DNA of 64,000 bases from Bradyrhizobium sp. WSM1417 (GTDB lineage: Bacteria > Pseudomonadota > Alphaproteobacteria > Rhizobiales > Xanthobacteraceae). Both the position numbers and the translations under genes were made by a program. The stretch is taken from contig NZ_KI911783.1 in assembly GCF_000515415.1 (NCBI RefSeq), positions 3,462,392-3,526,391 of the forward strand, given 5' to 3'. Below the pieces are notes generated by a model that saw nothing but the letters and a program-made list of their open reading frames with translations, was not told the DNA's origin and ran no database searches. Each line of letters starts with the position of its first letter. The first letter of the stretch is position 1. This document shows, one piece after another, positions 9,523-18,392 of this stretch.

Positions 9523-11118
9523 CTATTCCTTCTTGGTCGCCCAGTGGAACATGACCAGATTGTCGGCGCGCTGCGGCAGGTTGACCTTTTTCGATACGCC
9601 CCAGGCCAGCGCCTGCTGGTGCAGCGGAATATAAGCCCAGTCCTTGATGCTGATCTCATACGCCTGCTTGATCAGCTGATTGCGCTTGGCCGTGTCGGTT
9701 TCGACCAGCACCTTGTCGGTGATGGCGTCGAATTCCTTGTTGCAATAGCCGCCGAGATTGGCTTCGCCCCGCGAGGATTTCGCGTCGTCACGGCACCCCA
9801 TGATGTCGTAGAGCACGTTATGGGAGTCCATCGTGCTCGGCGTCCAGCCCAGCATGTAGAACGAGGTCTGATAGCCGCCCTGCTTCAACACCTTGGCGAA
9901 GTATTGCGCCTTGGGCTGCGCCAGCAGATTGATCTTGACGCCGATGCGGGCAAGCATGCCCACGACGGCCTGGCAGATCGCGGCGTCGTTGACGTACCGA
10001 TCGTTCGGGCAATCCATGGTGACCTCGAAGCCTTCGGGGTACCCGGCCTCCACCAGGAGCTTCTTGGCACCATCTGGATCGAACTTCGGCCGGGTGAACT
10101 CCTTGGACAGCACGAACAATTCCGGAGCGATCATCAGCGCCGAGGGCGTCGACAGCCCGCGCATCACCCGCGTCTTGATCAGCTCGATGTCGATCGCTTT
10201 GTAGAAGGCTTCGCGGACCTTGGCGTCCTTGAACGGGTTCTTGCCCTTGATGTTGGAGTAGAGCAGCTCGTCACGCGTCTGATCGAATCCGATGAAGATG
10301 GTGCGCAACTCAGGGGCCTTCAGCACCTGGGCATTCGGGCTCGCATCGACGCGGGAGATGTCCTGGATCGGCACCGGCTCGATCACGTCCACTTCACCCG
10401 AGAGCAGCGCGGCGACGCGGGTGGCATCGGACGAGATCGGGGTGAAGATGATCTCCTTCAGGTTACCTTCCATCTTGCCCCAGTAGTCGGGGTTGGCCTT
10501 GAACACGGTCTTCACACCGGGCTGATGGCTCTCGATGATGAAGGGACCGGTGCCGTTCTCGTGAAGCGAGGCATAGCTCGGAGACGTCGCGGATACCGGC
10601 GTCGGCTCGACCGCTTTGTTCTCCTCAGCCCATTTCTTGTCCATGATGTACCAGACATCCCACGACGAATGCAGGATGGGATTGGGCGAGGGAAGGACGA
10701 AATCGACGGTGTAGTCGTCGACCTTGACGACCTTGACGTTGGGCGCCAGGCGGGTCTGCATGTTCGAGTTCTTGTTGCGGACACGGTCGGCGGAGAACAG
10801 CACGTCGTCGGCGGTGAAGGGGTCGCCGTTGTGGAATTTGACGCCCTTGCGCAAATGGAAGCGCCAGCGGGTCGGCTCCGGTGTCTCCCAGCTCTCAGCC
10901 AGCGCCGGGATGATCTTCAGGTCCTTGTCGCGCGCGGTGAGGCCCTGATAGACGTGACCGAGATGAGCGTGGGTGGTGGACTCGTTCAGCGAGTAAGGAT
11001 CAAGCGACTTCAGGTCGCCTTGGTTGGCATAGCGCAGCGTCTGGCTCGACGCCGGCGAGACCGCCAACGCAAGCATACTGGCGAGCGTCGCCGCAAACAG
11101 ACTTCGTCCGACTGACAT
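9523..11118 (-). CDS. Peptide ABC transporter periplasmic binding protein
   Basis: A 531-residue family 5 solute-binding protein. A signal peptide covers about residues 1-26 (basic start, then LFAATLASMLALAVSPASSQ), and the mature protein starts TLRYANQGDLKSLDPYSLNE. Family blocks include WRFHLRKGVKFHNGDPFTADD and, near the end, WAYIPLHQQALAWGVSK. The ATG at 11118 is supported by GGAGAGG six bases upstream; a GTG at 11131-11133 is less likely. It is the first gene of the long minus-strand operon, and a sigma-54 promoter match lies about 100 bases upstream. Peptides are the likely ligands, but glutathione or opines are possible given the nearby gamma-glutamyltransferase. Confidence 0.93.
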   Translation of the reverse strand: MSVGRSLFAATLASMLALAVSPASSQTLRYANQGDLKSLDPYSLNESTTHAHLGHVYQGLTARDKDLKIIPALAESWETPEPTRWRFHLRKGVKFHNGDPFTADDVLFSADRVRNKNSNMQTRLAPNVKVVKVDDYTVDFVLPSPNPILHSSWDVWYIMDKKWAEENKAVEPTPVSATSPSYASLHENGTGPFIIESHQPGVKTVFKANPDYWGKMEGNLKEIIFTPISSDATRVAALLSGEVDVIEPVPIQDISRVDASPNAQVLKAPELRTIFIGFDQTRDELLYSNIKGKNPFKDAKVREAFYKAIDIELIKTRVMRGLSTPSALMIAPELFVLSKEFTRPKFDPDGAKKLLVEAGYPEGFEVTMDCPNDRYVNDAAICQAVVGMLARIGVKINLLAQPKAQYFAKVLKQGGYQTSFYMLGWTPSTMDSHNVLYDIMGCRDDAKSSRGEANLGGYCNKEFDAITDKVLVETDTAKRNQLIKQAYEISIKDWAYIPLHQQALAWGVSKKVNLPQRADNLVMFHWATKKE

Positions 11119-11423
11119 TCTTGACCTCTCCACTCGCCCGCACCGTCATTTTTGATTGTTCGGCGGGGCTGATCGAACCATGTTGCCCAGAGTTCTCGAC
11201 CCGTGCAAGCGCCATTCCAGCAAGGAACGCGCCAAGTTGCGCCGCTGTGCAGCAATGCTGACCGGCATTGACGGGCCGATGGGCGAGGGCGCCGGCGTTT
11301 TTGATTGACCATATCCGCCGATCGCGGAAGCCGGAGCGCCGCGACCGGCCTCAGGTCGCTTGCGTTGCACACCGTCTCGCGGCGATACTGCGGCCGGGCG
11401 CTCGAATCTCATCTGGAGGGGAC
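11119..11423. other. Divergent intergenic region
   Basis: This 305-base stretch separates the minus-strand peptide operon from the plus-strand lipid cluster. The one element I can support is the sigma-54 promoter match described separately. The right end carries the GGAGG ribosome binding site for the gene at 11424. I see no small gene or RNA and no clear sigma-70 promoter. Confidence 0.6.
11219..11235 (-). promoter_or_regulatory. Candidate sigma-54 (RpoN) promoter of the peptide operon
   Basis: The minus strand reads TTGGCGCGTTCCTTGCT. Against the consensus YTGGCACG-N4-TTGCW it has one mismatch (G for A). The invariant GG and GC dinucleotides have the required 10-base separation. Transcription would begin near 11210, giving a leader of roughly 90 bases before the binding-protein start at 11118. 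RpoN control would suit nitrogen-responsive peptide uptake. This is a motif match only, and chance matches occur in GC-rich DNA. Confidence 0.55.
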
Positions 11424-11681
11424 ATGAAGGTTAATATTGAAATCGACTGCACCCCCCTCGAAGCCCGTCAGTTCATCGGATTGCCCGATCTGGCACCGAT
11501 GCAGACGGCGGTGATGGACAAGCTGCAGCAGCAGGTCTTGAGCAACATCGACAAGGTCTCGCCGGAGTCGCTGATCCAGAGCTGGTTCACCTTCGATCCC
11601 AAGCTTGCCGAGCGGTTTCAGGACATGTTCGTCACCATGGCCGGCCTCGGCGGCACGCGCAGCGGCGACAAGAAGAAATAA
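11424..11681 (+). CDS. Small conserved protein, DUF6489-like
   Basis: An 85-residue cytoplasmic protein starting MKVNIEIDCTPLEARQFIGL, with GGAGGGG just upstream of the ATG. The pattern of an N-terminal MKVNIEIDCTP strand, then GLPDLAPMQ and a C-terminal FQDMFVTMAG helix resembles DUF6489, a family of unknown function; this name is from memory. An in-frame longer reading to 11268 lacks a ribosome binding site and is rejected. Its stop overlaps the ATG of the hydrolase gene (TAATG), so the two are translationally coupled. Confidence 0.8.
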   Translation: MKVNIEIDCTPLEARQFIGLPDLAPMQTAVMDKLQQQVLSNIDKVSPESLIQSWFTFDPKLAERFQDMFVTMAGLGGTRSGDKKK

Positions 11682-12481
11682 TGCCGCCCGGTCCGGACGG
11701 GCCGCAGACCCCAGGCCGGCTTCGTCCGCCCGGCCTTGCTTTGCTGCTCGCCGAAGCCCGTGGGTTGCTCGAACTCAACGCCAGCCTGCTGCTGTCGCCG
11801 GTCCTGATGCGGGCGCCCAAAGGCGATGGCCATCCGGTGCTGGCACTGCCTGGCTTCCTCGCCAGCGACCTCTCGATGGCGCCGATGCGGCGCTATCTCA
11901 GCGAGCTCGGCTATGAGGCACATGCCTGGCGGATGGGCCGCAATTTCGGCGGGTTCGGACGGATGCGGGATTCATTGCGCGCCCGTCTCGCCGAAATCCA
12001 TGCTGCGAGCGGACGCAAGGTCAGCCTGGTCGGCTGGAGCCTCGGCGGTGTCTATGCACGCGATCTCGCGCTGCAGGCGCCCGACTTGGTCCGCAATGTC
12101 ATCACGCTCGGCAGCCCTTTTGCCAATGACATAAGAGCGACCAATGCGACGCGGCTCTACGAGATGATGTCCGGCGAGCGTGTCGAGGATTTCGCCGAGC
12201 TGCGTGAGGCGATCGCCGGCGATCTTCCGGTGCCGACGACGTCGATCTATTCGCGCGCCGACGGCATCGTGAACTGGCGGACCTGCCTGCTGCGTCCCTC
12301 CGACCGCGCCGAGAACATCGAGGTGCACCTGGCAAGCCATATCGGGCTTGGGGTGAATCCCGCAGCGCTGTGGGCCGTGGCGGACCGCCTTGCGCAACCG
12401 GAGGGGGAGTTCTGGCCATTTGACAGGGCAGGGCCGTTTGCCATTGCATATGCCCCGCCGGAACAGGCAGTATCGGCCTGA
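11681..12481 (+). CDS. Alpha/beta hydrolase (lipase-like)
   Basis: A 266-residue alpha/beta hydrolase. The nucleophile elbow is GWSLGG (Ser nucleophile) inside KVSLVGWSLGGVYARDLA, and SPFANDI, SRADGIVNW (candidate Asp) and HIGLG (candidate His) complete a plausible triad. No signal peptide is seen. It is clearly paralogous to the protein at 25191-25961: both have GDGHPVL-LPG, GWSLGG-YAR, ITLGSPFA and a C-terminal PAAxxAVADRLAQxEGxxxPFDR. Its start is coupled to the small gene before it, and the WS/DGAT gene follows after 45 bases. The substrate is unknown; an acyl ester is a reasonable guess from context. Confidence 0.87.
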   Translation: MPPGPDGPQTPGRLRPPGLALLLAEARGLLELNASLLLSPVLMRAPKGDGHPVLALPGFLASDLSMAPMRRYLSELGYEAHAWRMGRNFGGFGRMRDSLRARLAEIHAASGRKVSLVGWSLGGVYARDLALQAPDLVRNVITLGSPFANDIRATNATRLYEMMSGERVEDFAELREAIAGDLPVPTTSIYSRADGIVNWRTCLLRPSDRAENIEVHLASHIGLGVNPAALWAVADRLAQPEGEFWPFDRAGPFAIAYAPPEQAVSA

Positions 12482-12526
12482 CGAGAAGCGCCGCCAAGGC
12501 GCCCGTCAAATACTCGGGAGGGAACT

Positions 12527-14077
12527 ATGGCTGACGGTAAGAAACTGTCGTCGCTGGACGCGGCGTTTCTCTATCTGGAAACGCCGGAAATGCCGATGCA
12601 TGTCGGGAGCATGGCGATCTTTCGCCTGCCGGACGACTACAAGGGCGACTTCTTCGAAGATTTCAAGGCAATGATCGTCTCGCGCCTGCACATCGCGCCG
12701 ATCCTCAAGGCGCGGCTGGAGAAGGCGCCGCTCGACATCGATCATCCCTCCTGGGTCGAGGACGATCAGTTCGACATCGACCGTCACATCTTCCGCGCCA
12801 GCCTGCCGCAGCCGCGCGACCGCGCCACGCTCGAACGCATCGTGGGCTGGATGCACGCCAAGCTCTTGAACCGCGCCCGCCCGCTCTGGGAGTTCTACGT
12901 GTTCGAGGGCATGAAGAACAACGAGGTCGGGCTTTATTCGAAGATGCATCATGCCGCCATCGACGGCGGCGCCGGTGCGGCGCTGACCAACATGATCTAC
13001 GATATCTCGCCGATCCCGCGGAAGGTCGATGCGCCGACCGCGGGAGCGAAGCCCGGGCAGGAGCCGCGCGACATCGCAGCGAACCTGGTCGATTCCTACC
13101 AGCAGCTCTTTACCCAGCCGCTCGATGCATCGGCCGCCGCGAAGAACCTGCAGCTGCCGCGCACCGGCAAGAGCGACATTGGCTCGATCCTGTTCGACAA
13201 TGCGATGTACCAGATCGAGAGCGCGGTGCGCTTTGCCGGCAACATCCCGACCATGGTCAAGAGCGTCTCGGACGTGCTCGGCAAGATATCCGATCCAAAA
13301 TCGCGCGAGAGCCTTGCCAGCATGGTGTCGCCGCCGACCATGCTCAACAAATCGATCTCGTCCGAGCGCAGCTTCGCCGGCGTCTCGATTTCGCTGTCGC
13401 GATCCAAGGCGCTGGCCAAGCAGGCCGGCGGCAAGCTCAACGACGTCGTGCTGGCGCTCGCCTCCGGCGTGGTCCGGCGCTACCTCCAGCAACACGGAAC
13501 GCTGCCGGCGAAGTCCCTGACCGCTGCCGTGCCGATCTCGCTGCGTGAGGAAGGCAATACCGAAGCCAACAACCAGGTGTTCGGCATGATCTGCTCGATC
13601 GCGACCAACATCGACGATCCCAAGGCACGCCTGGAAGCCATTATCGCGCAATCGACCAAGTCCAAGGAGATGTCGCATCCGCTGCGGGCGCTGATGCCGC
13701 AGATCTCCAATATCTCGATGCTGGGCGCGCCGATCGTCGTGCAGATCATGGCGCTGCTCTACAGCCGCTCCGATTTGTCGAATGTGCTGCCGCCGGCTGC
13801 GAACATCACGGTGTCCAACGTGCCGGGGCCGCGGCAGACGCTGTACGCCGCGGGCGCGGAGCTGCTGCACATCTTCCCGGTGTCGATCTCGACGCACGGA
13901 CAGGCGCTCAACATCACCGTGCAGAGCTATCGCGACCAGCTCGATTTCGGCTTCATTGTCGGCGCCAACATCATTCCGCACGTGCAGGTGATGTGCGACA
14001 TGCTGCCGGAAGAATTCGCCGCGCTGGAGGCGGCCTATGCTTTGCCCGCTGCGGACATCAAGGGCGCCGCTGAGTAG
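12527..14077 (+). CDS. Wax ester synthase/diacylglycerol acyltransferase (WS/DGAT)
   Basis: A 516-residue member of the bifunctional WS/DGAT family, which uses acyl-CoA to esterify fatty alcohols or diacylglycerol. The catalytic motif HHxxxDG is present as HHAAIDG at residues 141-147. Other family blocks are LSSLDAAFLYLETPEMPMHVGS at the N-terminus, RPLWEFYVFEG before the active site and NVPGPRQTLYAAGAELLHIFPVS in the C-terminal domain. Length and order are normal for the family. A GGGAGG ribosome binding site precedes the ATG. The epoxide hydrolase-like gene follows after 10 bases, so both are probably on one transcript. WS/DGAT enzymes are not standard in rhizobia with PHB as the main reserve, so the product here deserves testing. 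Confidence 0.93.
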   Translation: MADGKKLSSLDAAFLYLETPEMPMHVGSMAIFRLPDDYKGDFFEDFKAMIVSRLHIAPILKARLEKAPLDIDHPSWVEDDQFDIDRHIFRASLPQPRDRATLERIVGWMHAKLLNRARPLWEFYVFEGMKNNEVGLYSKMHHAAIDGGAGAALTNMIYDISPIPRKVDAPTAGAKPGQEPRDIAANLVDSYQQLFTQPLDASAAAKNLQLPRTGKSDIGSILFDNAMYQIESAVRFAGNIPTMVKSVSDVLGKISDPKSRESLASMVSPPTMLNKSISSERSFAGVSISLSRSKALAKQAGGKLNDVVLALASGVVRRYLQQHGTLPAKSLTAAVPISLREEGNTEANNQVFGMICSIATNIDDPKARLEAIIAQSTKSKEMSHPLRALMPQISNISMLGAPIVVQIMALLYSRSDLSNVLPPAANITVSNVPGPRQTLYAAGAELLHIFPVSISTHGQALNITVQSYRDQLDFGFIVGANIIPHVQVMCDMLPEEFAALEAAYALPAADIKGAAE

Positions 14078-14087
14078 GAATGTTCCG

Positions 14088-15083
14088 ATGATTGAAATGC
14101 CGCCGCTCAAGTTCGTGCAGACGAACGGAATCCGCATGGGCTACTACGAGGCGGGCCCGGTCACAGACAAGCCGCCGATCGTGCTGTGCCATGGCTGGCC
14201 CGAACTCGCATTTTCCTGGCGCCACCAGATCAAGGCGCTGAGCGAGGCCGGCATCCGGGTGATTGCGCCGGACCAGCGCGGCTACGGCGCGACCGACCGG
14301 CCCGAGCCGGTCGAGGACTACGACATGGAGCATTTGACCGGCGATCTGGTCGGGCTGCTCGATCATCTCGGGATCGACAAGGCGATCTTCGTCGGCCACG
14401 ACTGGGGCGGATTCGTCGTCTGGCAGATGCCGCTGCGACATCCTTCGCGCGTTGCCGGTGTGGTCGGCGTCAACACGCCGCATTGGGACCGCGCACCGAT
14501 CGATCCGATCGCCCTGTTCCGCCAGCGCTTCGGCGATCAGATGTACATCGTCCAGTTTCAGGATCCCGCGCGTGAGCCGGACAGGATCTTCGGCAGCCGC
14601 GTCGAGCAGACGTTCGACGCCTTCATGCGCAAGCCGCTGGCGCGGCCGGCGGAGAAACCGGAGGGGCCGCCGATCGCGGGTGTCGGCGCCTCGTCGAAGA
14701 CCAATCTGGCATTCCCGCAGATGATCGCAGCCTACGATGCAAAGCACGATCCGCGTACGCCGATCCTGTCGGCCGACGAGAAGAAGGTGTTCGTCGATGC
14801 GTTCACGAAAACCGGCTTCACCGGTGGCATCAACTGGTATCGCAACTTCACTCGCAATTGGGAGCGCGCGAAAGGCCTGGACCATCACGTGCACGTGCCG
14901 TCATTGATGATCATGGCCGAGAACGATGCTGTGCTGCCGCCGTCGGCGGCCGACGGCATGGAGACGCTGATATCTGATCTGGAGAAACATCTTGTGAAGG
15001 ACAGCGGCCATTGGACGCAGCAGGAGAAGCCAGAGGAGGTCAGCGCCAAGCTGATCGAATGGCGTAGAAGGCGGTTTGGCTAG
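14088..15083 (+). CDS. Epoxide hydrolase-like alpha/beta hydrolase
   Basis: A 331-residue alpha/beta hydrolase with features of soluble epoxide hydrolases. The oxyanion motif is HGWPE, the nucleophile Asp lies in VGHDWGGFV, and the final His is in DSGHWTQQEKPEEV with an acid near MAENDAVLPP. Cap-domain Tyr residues that would activate the epoxide may include those in GGINWYRNFTRNWE. I chose the ATG at 14088 because AGGAA lies 8 bases upstream; an in-frame start at 14037 would overlap the WS/DGAT gene. It precedes the P450 fusion gene, an arrangement that suits hydrolysis of an epoxide made by the P450, but haloalkane dehalogenase-like activity cannot be ruled out. Confidence 0.88.
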   Translation: MIEMPPLKFVQTNGIRMGYYEAGPVTDKPPIVLCHGWPELAFSWRHQIKALSEAGIRVIAPDQRGYGATDRPEPVEDYDMEHLTGDLVGLLDHLGIDKAIFVGHDWGGFVVWQMPLRHPSRVAGVVGVNTPHWDRAPIDPIALFRQRFGDQMYIVQFQDPAREPDRIFGSRVEQTFDAFMRKPLARPAEKPEGPPIAGVGASSKTNLAFPQMIAAYDAKHDPRTPILSADEKKVFVDAFTKTGFTGGINWYRNFTRNWERAKGLDHHVHVPSLMIMAENDAVLPPSAADGMETLISDLEKHLVKDSGHWTQQEKPEEVSAKLIEWRRRRFG

Positions 15084-15128
15084 CTCGCAACGACGGCGTT
15101 GAATACCGAGGCAGGGGAAGCACTTTTA

Positions 15129-18100
15129 ATGTCATCGAAGAACCGTCTGGACCCGATCCCGCAGCCGCCGACCAAGCCGGTGGTCGGCAACATGCTGTCG
15201 CTGGATTCGGCTGCGCCGGTGCAGCATCTGACCCGGCTTGCCAAGGAGCTGGGGCCGATCTTCTGGCTCGACATGATGGGCTCCCCGATCGTGGTCGTCT
15301 CCGGCCACGATCTTGTCGACGAGCTCTCGGACGAGAAGCGCTTCGACAAGACGGTGCGCGGTGCGCTGCGGCGGGTGCGCGCGGTCGGTGGCGACGGCCT
15401 GTTCACGGCCGACACCAGGGAGCCGAACTGGAGCAAGGCGCACAACATCCTGCTCCAGCCCTTCGGCAACCGCGCCATGCAGTCCTATCACCCGAGCATG
15501 GTCGACATTGCCGAGCAGCTCGTCGGTAAATGGGAACGGCTCAACGCCGATGACGAGATCGACGTCGTCCACGACATGACGGCACTGACGCTGGATACGA
15601 TCGGGCTATGCGGCTTCGACTACCGCTTCAATTCGTTCTACCGGCGCGACTACCATCCTTTCGTCGAGTCGCTGGTGCGCTCGCTCGAAACCATCATGAT
15701 GACGCGCGGGCTGCCGTTCGAGCAGCTCTGGATGCAGAAGCGGCGCAAGACGATGGCTGAAGACGTCGACTTCATGAACAGGATGGTCGACGAGATCATT
15801 GCGGAGCGCCGCAAGGGAGGCGATGCGACCGACGACAAGAAGGATATGCTTGCGGCGATGATGACGGGCGTCGATCGCTCGACCGGCGAACAGCTCGACG
15901 ACGTCAACATCCGCTATCAGATCAACACGTTCCTGATCGCAGGCCACGAGACCACCAGCGGCCTGTTGTCCTGCACGCTGTATGCGCTGCTCAAGCACCC
16001 CGAGATTCTCAAGAAGGCCTATGACGAGGTCGACCGCGTCTTCGGTCCCAATGTCGACGTGCGGCCAACCTATCAGCAGGTGACGCAGCTCACCTACATC
16101 ACGCAGATCCTGAAGGAGGCGCTGCGGCTATGGCCGCCGGCGCCGGCCTATGGCATCTCGCCGCTGAACGACGAGACCATCGGCGGCGGCAAGTACAAGC
16201 TCAGGAAGGGTACGTTCACCACCATCCTGGTGACCGCGCTGCATCGTGACCCTACCGTCTGGGGTCCGAACCCGGACGCGTTCGATCCGGAGAATTTCAA
16301 CCGGGAGGCGGAAGCCAAGCGGCCGATCAATGCCTGGAAGCCGTTCGGCAACGGCCAGCGCGCCTGCATCGGCCGCGGCTTCGCCATGCACGAGGCTGCG
16401 CTCGCGCTCGGCATGATCCTCCAGCGCTTCAAGCTGATCGACCACCAGCGCTACCAGATGCATCTGAAGGAAACGCTGACGATGAAGCCGGAAGGCTTCA
16501 AGATCAAGGTCCGTCCGCGCGCCGATCGCGAGCGCGGTGCCTATGGCGGACCTGTCGCGGTGTCGTCGGCGCCGAAGGCCCCGCGTCAGCCCACCGCACG
16601 TCCCGGCCACAACACGCCGATGCTGGTCCTTTACGGCTCCAATCTCGGCACCGCCGAGGAGCTGGCGACTCGGATGGCCGACCTTGCCGAGATCAACGGC
16701 TTTGCCGTGCATCTGGGGCCGCTCGACGGTTACGTCGGCAAGCTGCCGCGGGAGGGCGGCGTGCTGATCATCTGTGCTTCCTATAACGGCGCGCCGCCGG
16801 ACAATGCGACGCAATTTGTCAAATGGCTCGGCGACGAGCTGCCAAAGGATGCGTTTGCCGATGTGCGCTACGCCGTGTTCGGCTGCGGTAACAGCGACTG
16901 GGCCGCGACCTATCAATCGGTGCCGCGCTTCATCGATGAGCAATTGTCGGCGCATGGCGGGCGCGCGGTCTATCCGCGCGGCGAAGGCGATGCGCGCAGC
17001 GATCTCGACGGCCAGTTTCAGAAATGGTTCCCGGCGGCCGCCCAGGTCGCGACCAAGGAATTCGGCATCGACTGGAATTTCACCCGTACCGCGGAGGACG
17101 ATCCGCTCTACGCGATCGAGCCGGTGGCGGTGACCGCCGTCAACACCATCGTCGCCCAGGGCGGCGCAGTGGCCATGAAGGTGCTGGTCAACGACGAGCT
17201 TCAGAACAAGAGCGGGGCCAATCCGTCGGAGCGCTCGACGCGCCACATCGAGGTGCAGCTGCCCTCCAACATCACGTACCGCGTCGGCGATCATCTGAGC
17301 GTGGTCCCGCGCAACGATCCGACGCTGGTGGACTCGGTTGCCCGTCGCTTCGGCTTCCTGCCGGCTGACCAGATCAGGCTTCAGGTCGCTGAAGGCCGCC
17401 GCGCGCAATTGCCGGTCGGCGATGCCGTGTCGGTCGGCCGTCTGCTCAGCGAGTTCGTCGAGCTCCAGCAGGTCGCGACGCGGAACCAGATTAAGATCAT
17501 GGCCGAGCACACCCGCTGCCCGGTGACCAAGCCGAAGCTGCTGGGCTTTGTCGGGGAGGAGGCTGAGCCGCTGGAGCGCTATCGCGGCGAGATTCTCGCC
17601 AGGCGAAAATCGGTGTTCGATCTGCTGCTCGAATATCCGGCCTGTGAATTGCCGTTCCACGTCTATCTGGAAATGCTCTCGCTGCTGGCGCCGCGTTATT
17701 ATTCGATCTCGTCTTCGCCGTCGCTGGACCCGGTTCGTTGCAGCGTCACGGTCGGCGTGGTTGAAGGACCGGCCGCCTCGGGCCGCGGCACCTACAAGGG
17801 TATCTGCTCGAACTATCTCGCCAATCGGCGCGCGGGCGACGTGATCCATGCAACCGTGCGTGAGACCAAGGCCGGCTTCCGGCTCCCGGACGATCCGTCC
17901 GTGCCGATCGTCATGATCGGCCCGGGCACGGGACTGGCACCCTTCCGCGGCTTCCTCCAGGAGCGCGCCGCGCGAAAGTCCAAGGGCACCGCGCTCGGTC
18001 CGGCCATGCTGTTTTTCGGCTGCCGTCATCCCGATCAGGATTTTCTCTACGCGGAAGAGCTGAAGGCGCTGGTGGCGAGCGGCATCACCGAGCTGTTCAC

Positions 18101-18362
18101 GGCGTTCTCGCGCGCGGAGGGCCCCAAGACCTATGTTCAGCACGTCCTCGCCGCGCAGAAGGACAAGGTCTGGCCGCTGATCGAGCAGGGCGCGATCGTT
18201 TATGTCTGTGGCGACGGCAGCAAGATGGAGCCCGACGTGAAGGCGGCGCTGGTCGCGATCCATCGCGAGAAGAGCGGCAGCGATGCCGCCACGGCTGCGC
18301 GCTGGATCGAGGAGATGGGCGCCAGGAATCGGTATGTGCTGGACGTCTGGGCGGGTGGATAA
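15129..18362 (+). CDS. Self-sufficient cytochrome P450/NADPH-P450 reductase fusion, CYP102 type
   Basis: A 1077-residue soluble fusion in the order P450, FMN flavodoxin, FAD/NADPH reductase, as in Bacillus P450 BM3 (CYP102A1, about 1050 residues). The P450 part has the I-helix AGHETTSG, the ExxR motif KEALR and the heme loop FGNGQRACIG with the Cys ligand at about residue 413. The FMN domain begins near residue 498 with MLVLYGSNLGTAEELA. The reductase has the FAD motif RYYSISSSP (about residue 855) and the nucleotide motif GPGTGLAPFRGF (about residue 930), and ends with a C-terminal aromatic stretch (VLDVWAGG). Known CYP102 enzymes hydroxylate or epoxidise fatty acids. The ATG at 15129 gives a BM3-like start. 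The preceding epoxide hydrolase and WS/DGAT genes support a fatty-acid substrate. Confidence 0.95.
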   Translation: MSSKNRLDPIPQPPTKPVVGNMLSLDSAAPVQHLTRLAKELGPIFWLDMMGSPIVVVSGHDLVDELSDEKRFDKTVRGALRRVRAVGGDGLFTADTREPNWSKAHNILLQPFGNRAMQSYHPSMVDIAEQLVGKWERLNADDEIDVVHDMTALTLDTIGLCGFDYRFNSFYRRDYHPFVESLVRSLETIMMTRGLPFEQLWMQKRRKTMAEDVDFMNRMVDEIIAERRKGGDATDDKKDMLAAMMTGVDRSTGEQLDDVNIRYQINTFLIAGHETTSGLLSCTLYALLKHPEILKKAYDEVDRVFGPNVDVRPTYQQVTQLTYITQILKEALRLWPPAPAYGISPLNDETIGGGKYKLRKGTFTTILVTALHRDPTVWGPNPDAFDPENFNREAEAKRPINAWKPFGNGQRACIGRGFAMHEAALALGMILQRFKLIDHQRYQMHLKETLTMKPEGFKIKVRPRADRERGAYGGPVAVSSAPKAPRQPTARPGHNTPMLVLYGSNLGTAEELATRMADLAEINGFAVHLGPLDGYVGKLPREGGVLIICASYNGAPPDNATQFVKWLGDELPKDAFADVRYAVFGCGNSDWAATYQSVPRFIDEQLSAHGGRAVYPRGEGDARSDLDGQFQKWFPAAAQVATKEFGIDWNFTRTAEDDPLYAIEPVAVTAVNTIVAQGGAVAMKVLVNDELQNKSGANPSERSTRHIEVQLPSNITYRVGDHLSVVPRNDPTLVDSVARRFGFLPADQIRLQVAEGRRAQLPVGDAVSVGRLLSEFVELQQVATRNQIKIMAEHTRCPVTKPKLLGFVGEEAEPLERYRGEILARRKSVFDLLLEYPACELPFHVYLEMLSLLAPRYYSISSSPSLDPVRCSVTVGVVEGPAASGRGTYKGICSNYLANRRAGDVIHATVRETKAGFRLPDDPSVPIVMIGPGTGLAPFRGFLQERAARKSKGTALGPAMLFFGCRHPDQDFLYAEELKALVASGITELFTAFSRAEGPKTYVQHVLAAQKDKVWPLIEQGAIVYVCGDGSKMEPDVKAALVAIHREKSGSDAATAARWIEEMGARNRYVLDVWAGG

Positions 18363-18392
18363 TCCGGCGGCCGATCGTGCTAAAGCTCTCGC

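Noticed and set aside
16128..18263. A 711-codon open frame on the minus strand
   Set aside because: It lies antisense inside the P450 fusion gene, is rich in Arg, Ala and His without any family motif, and results from GC-rich third codon positions.
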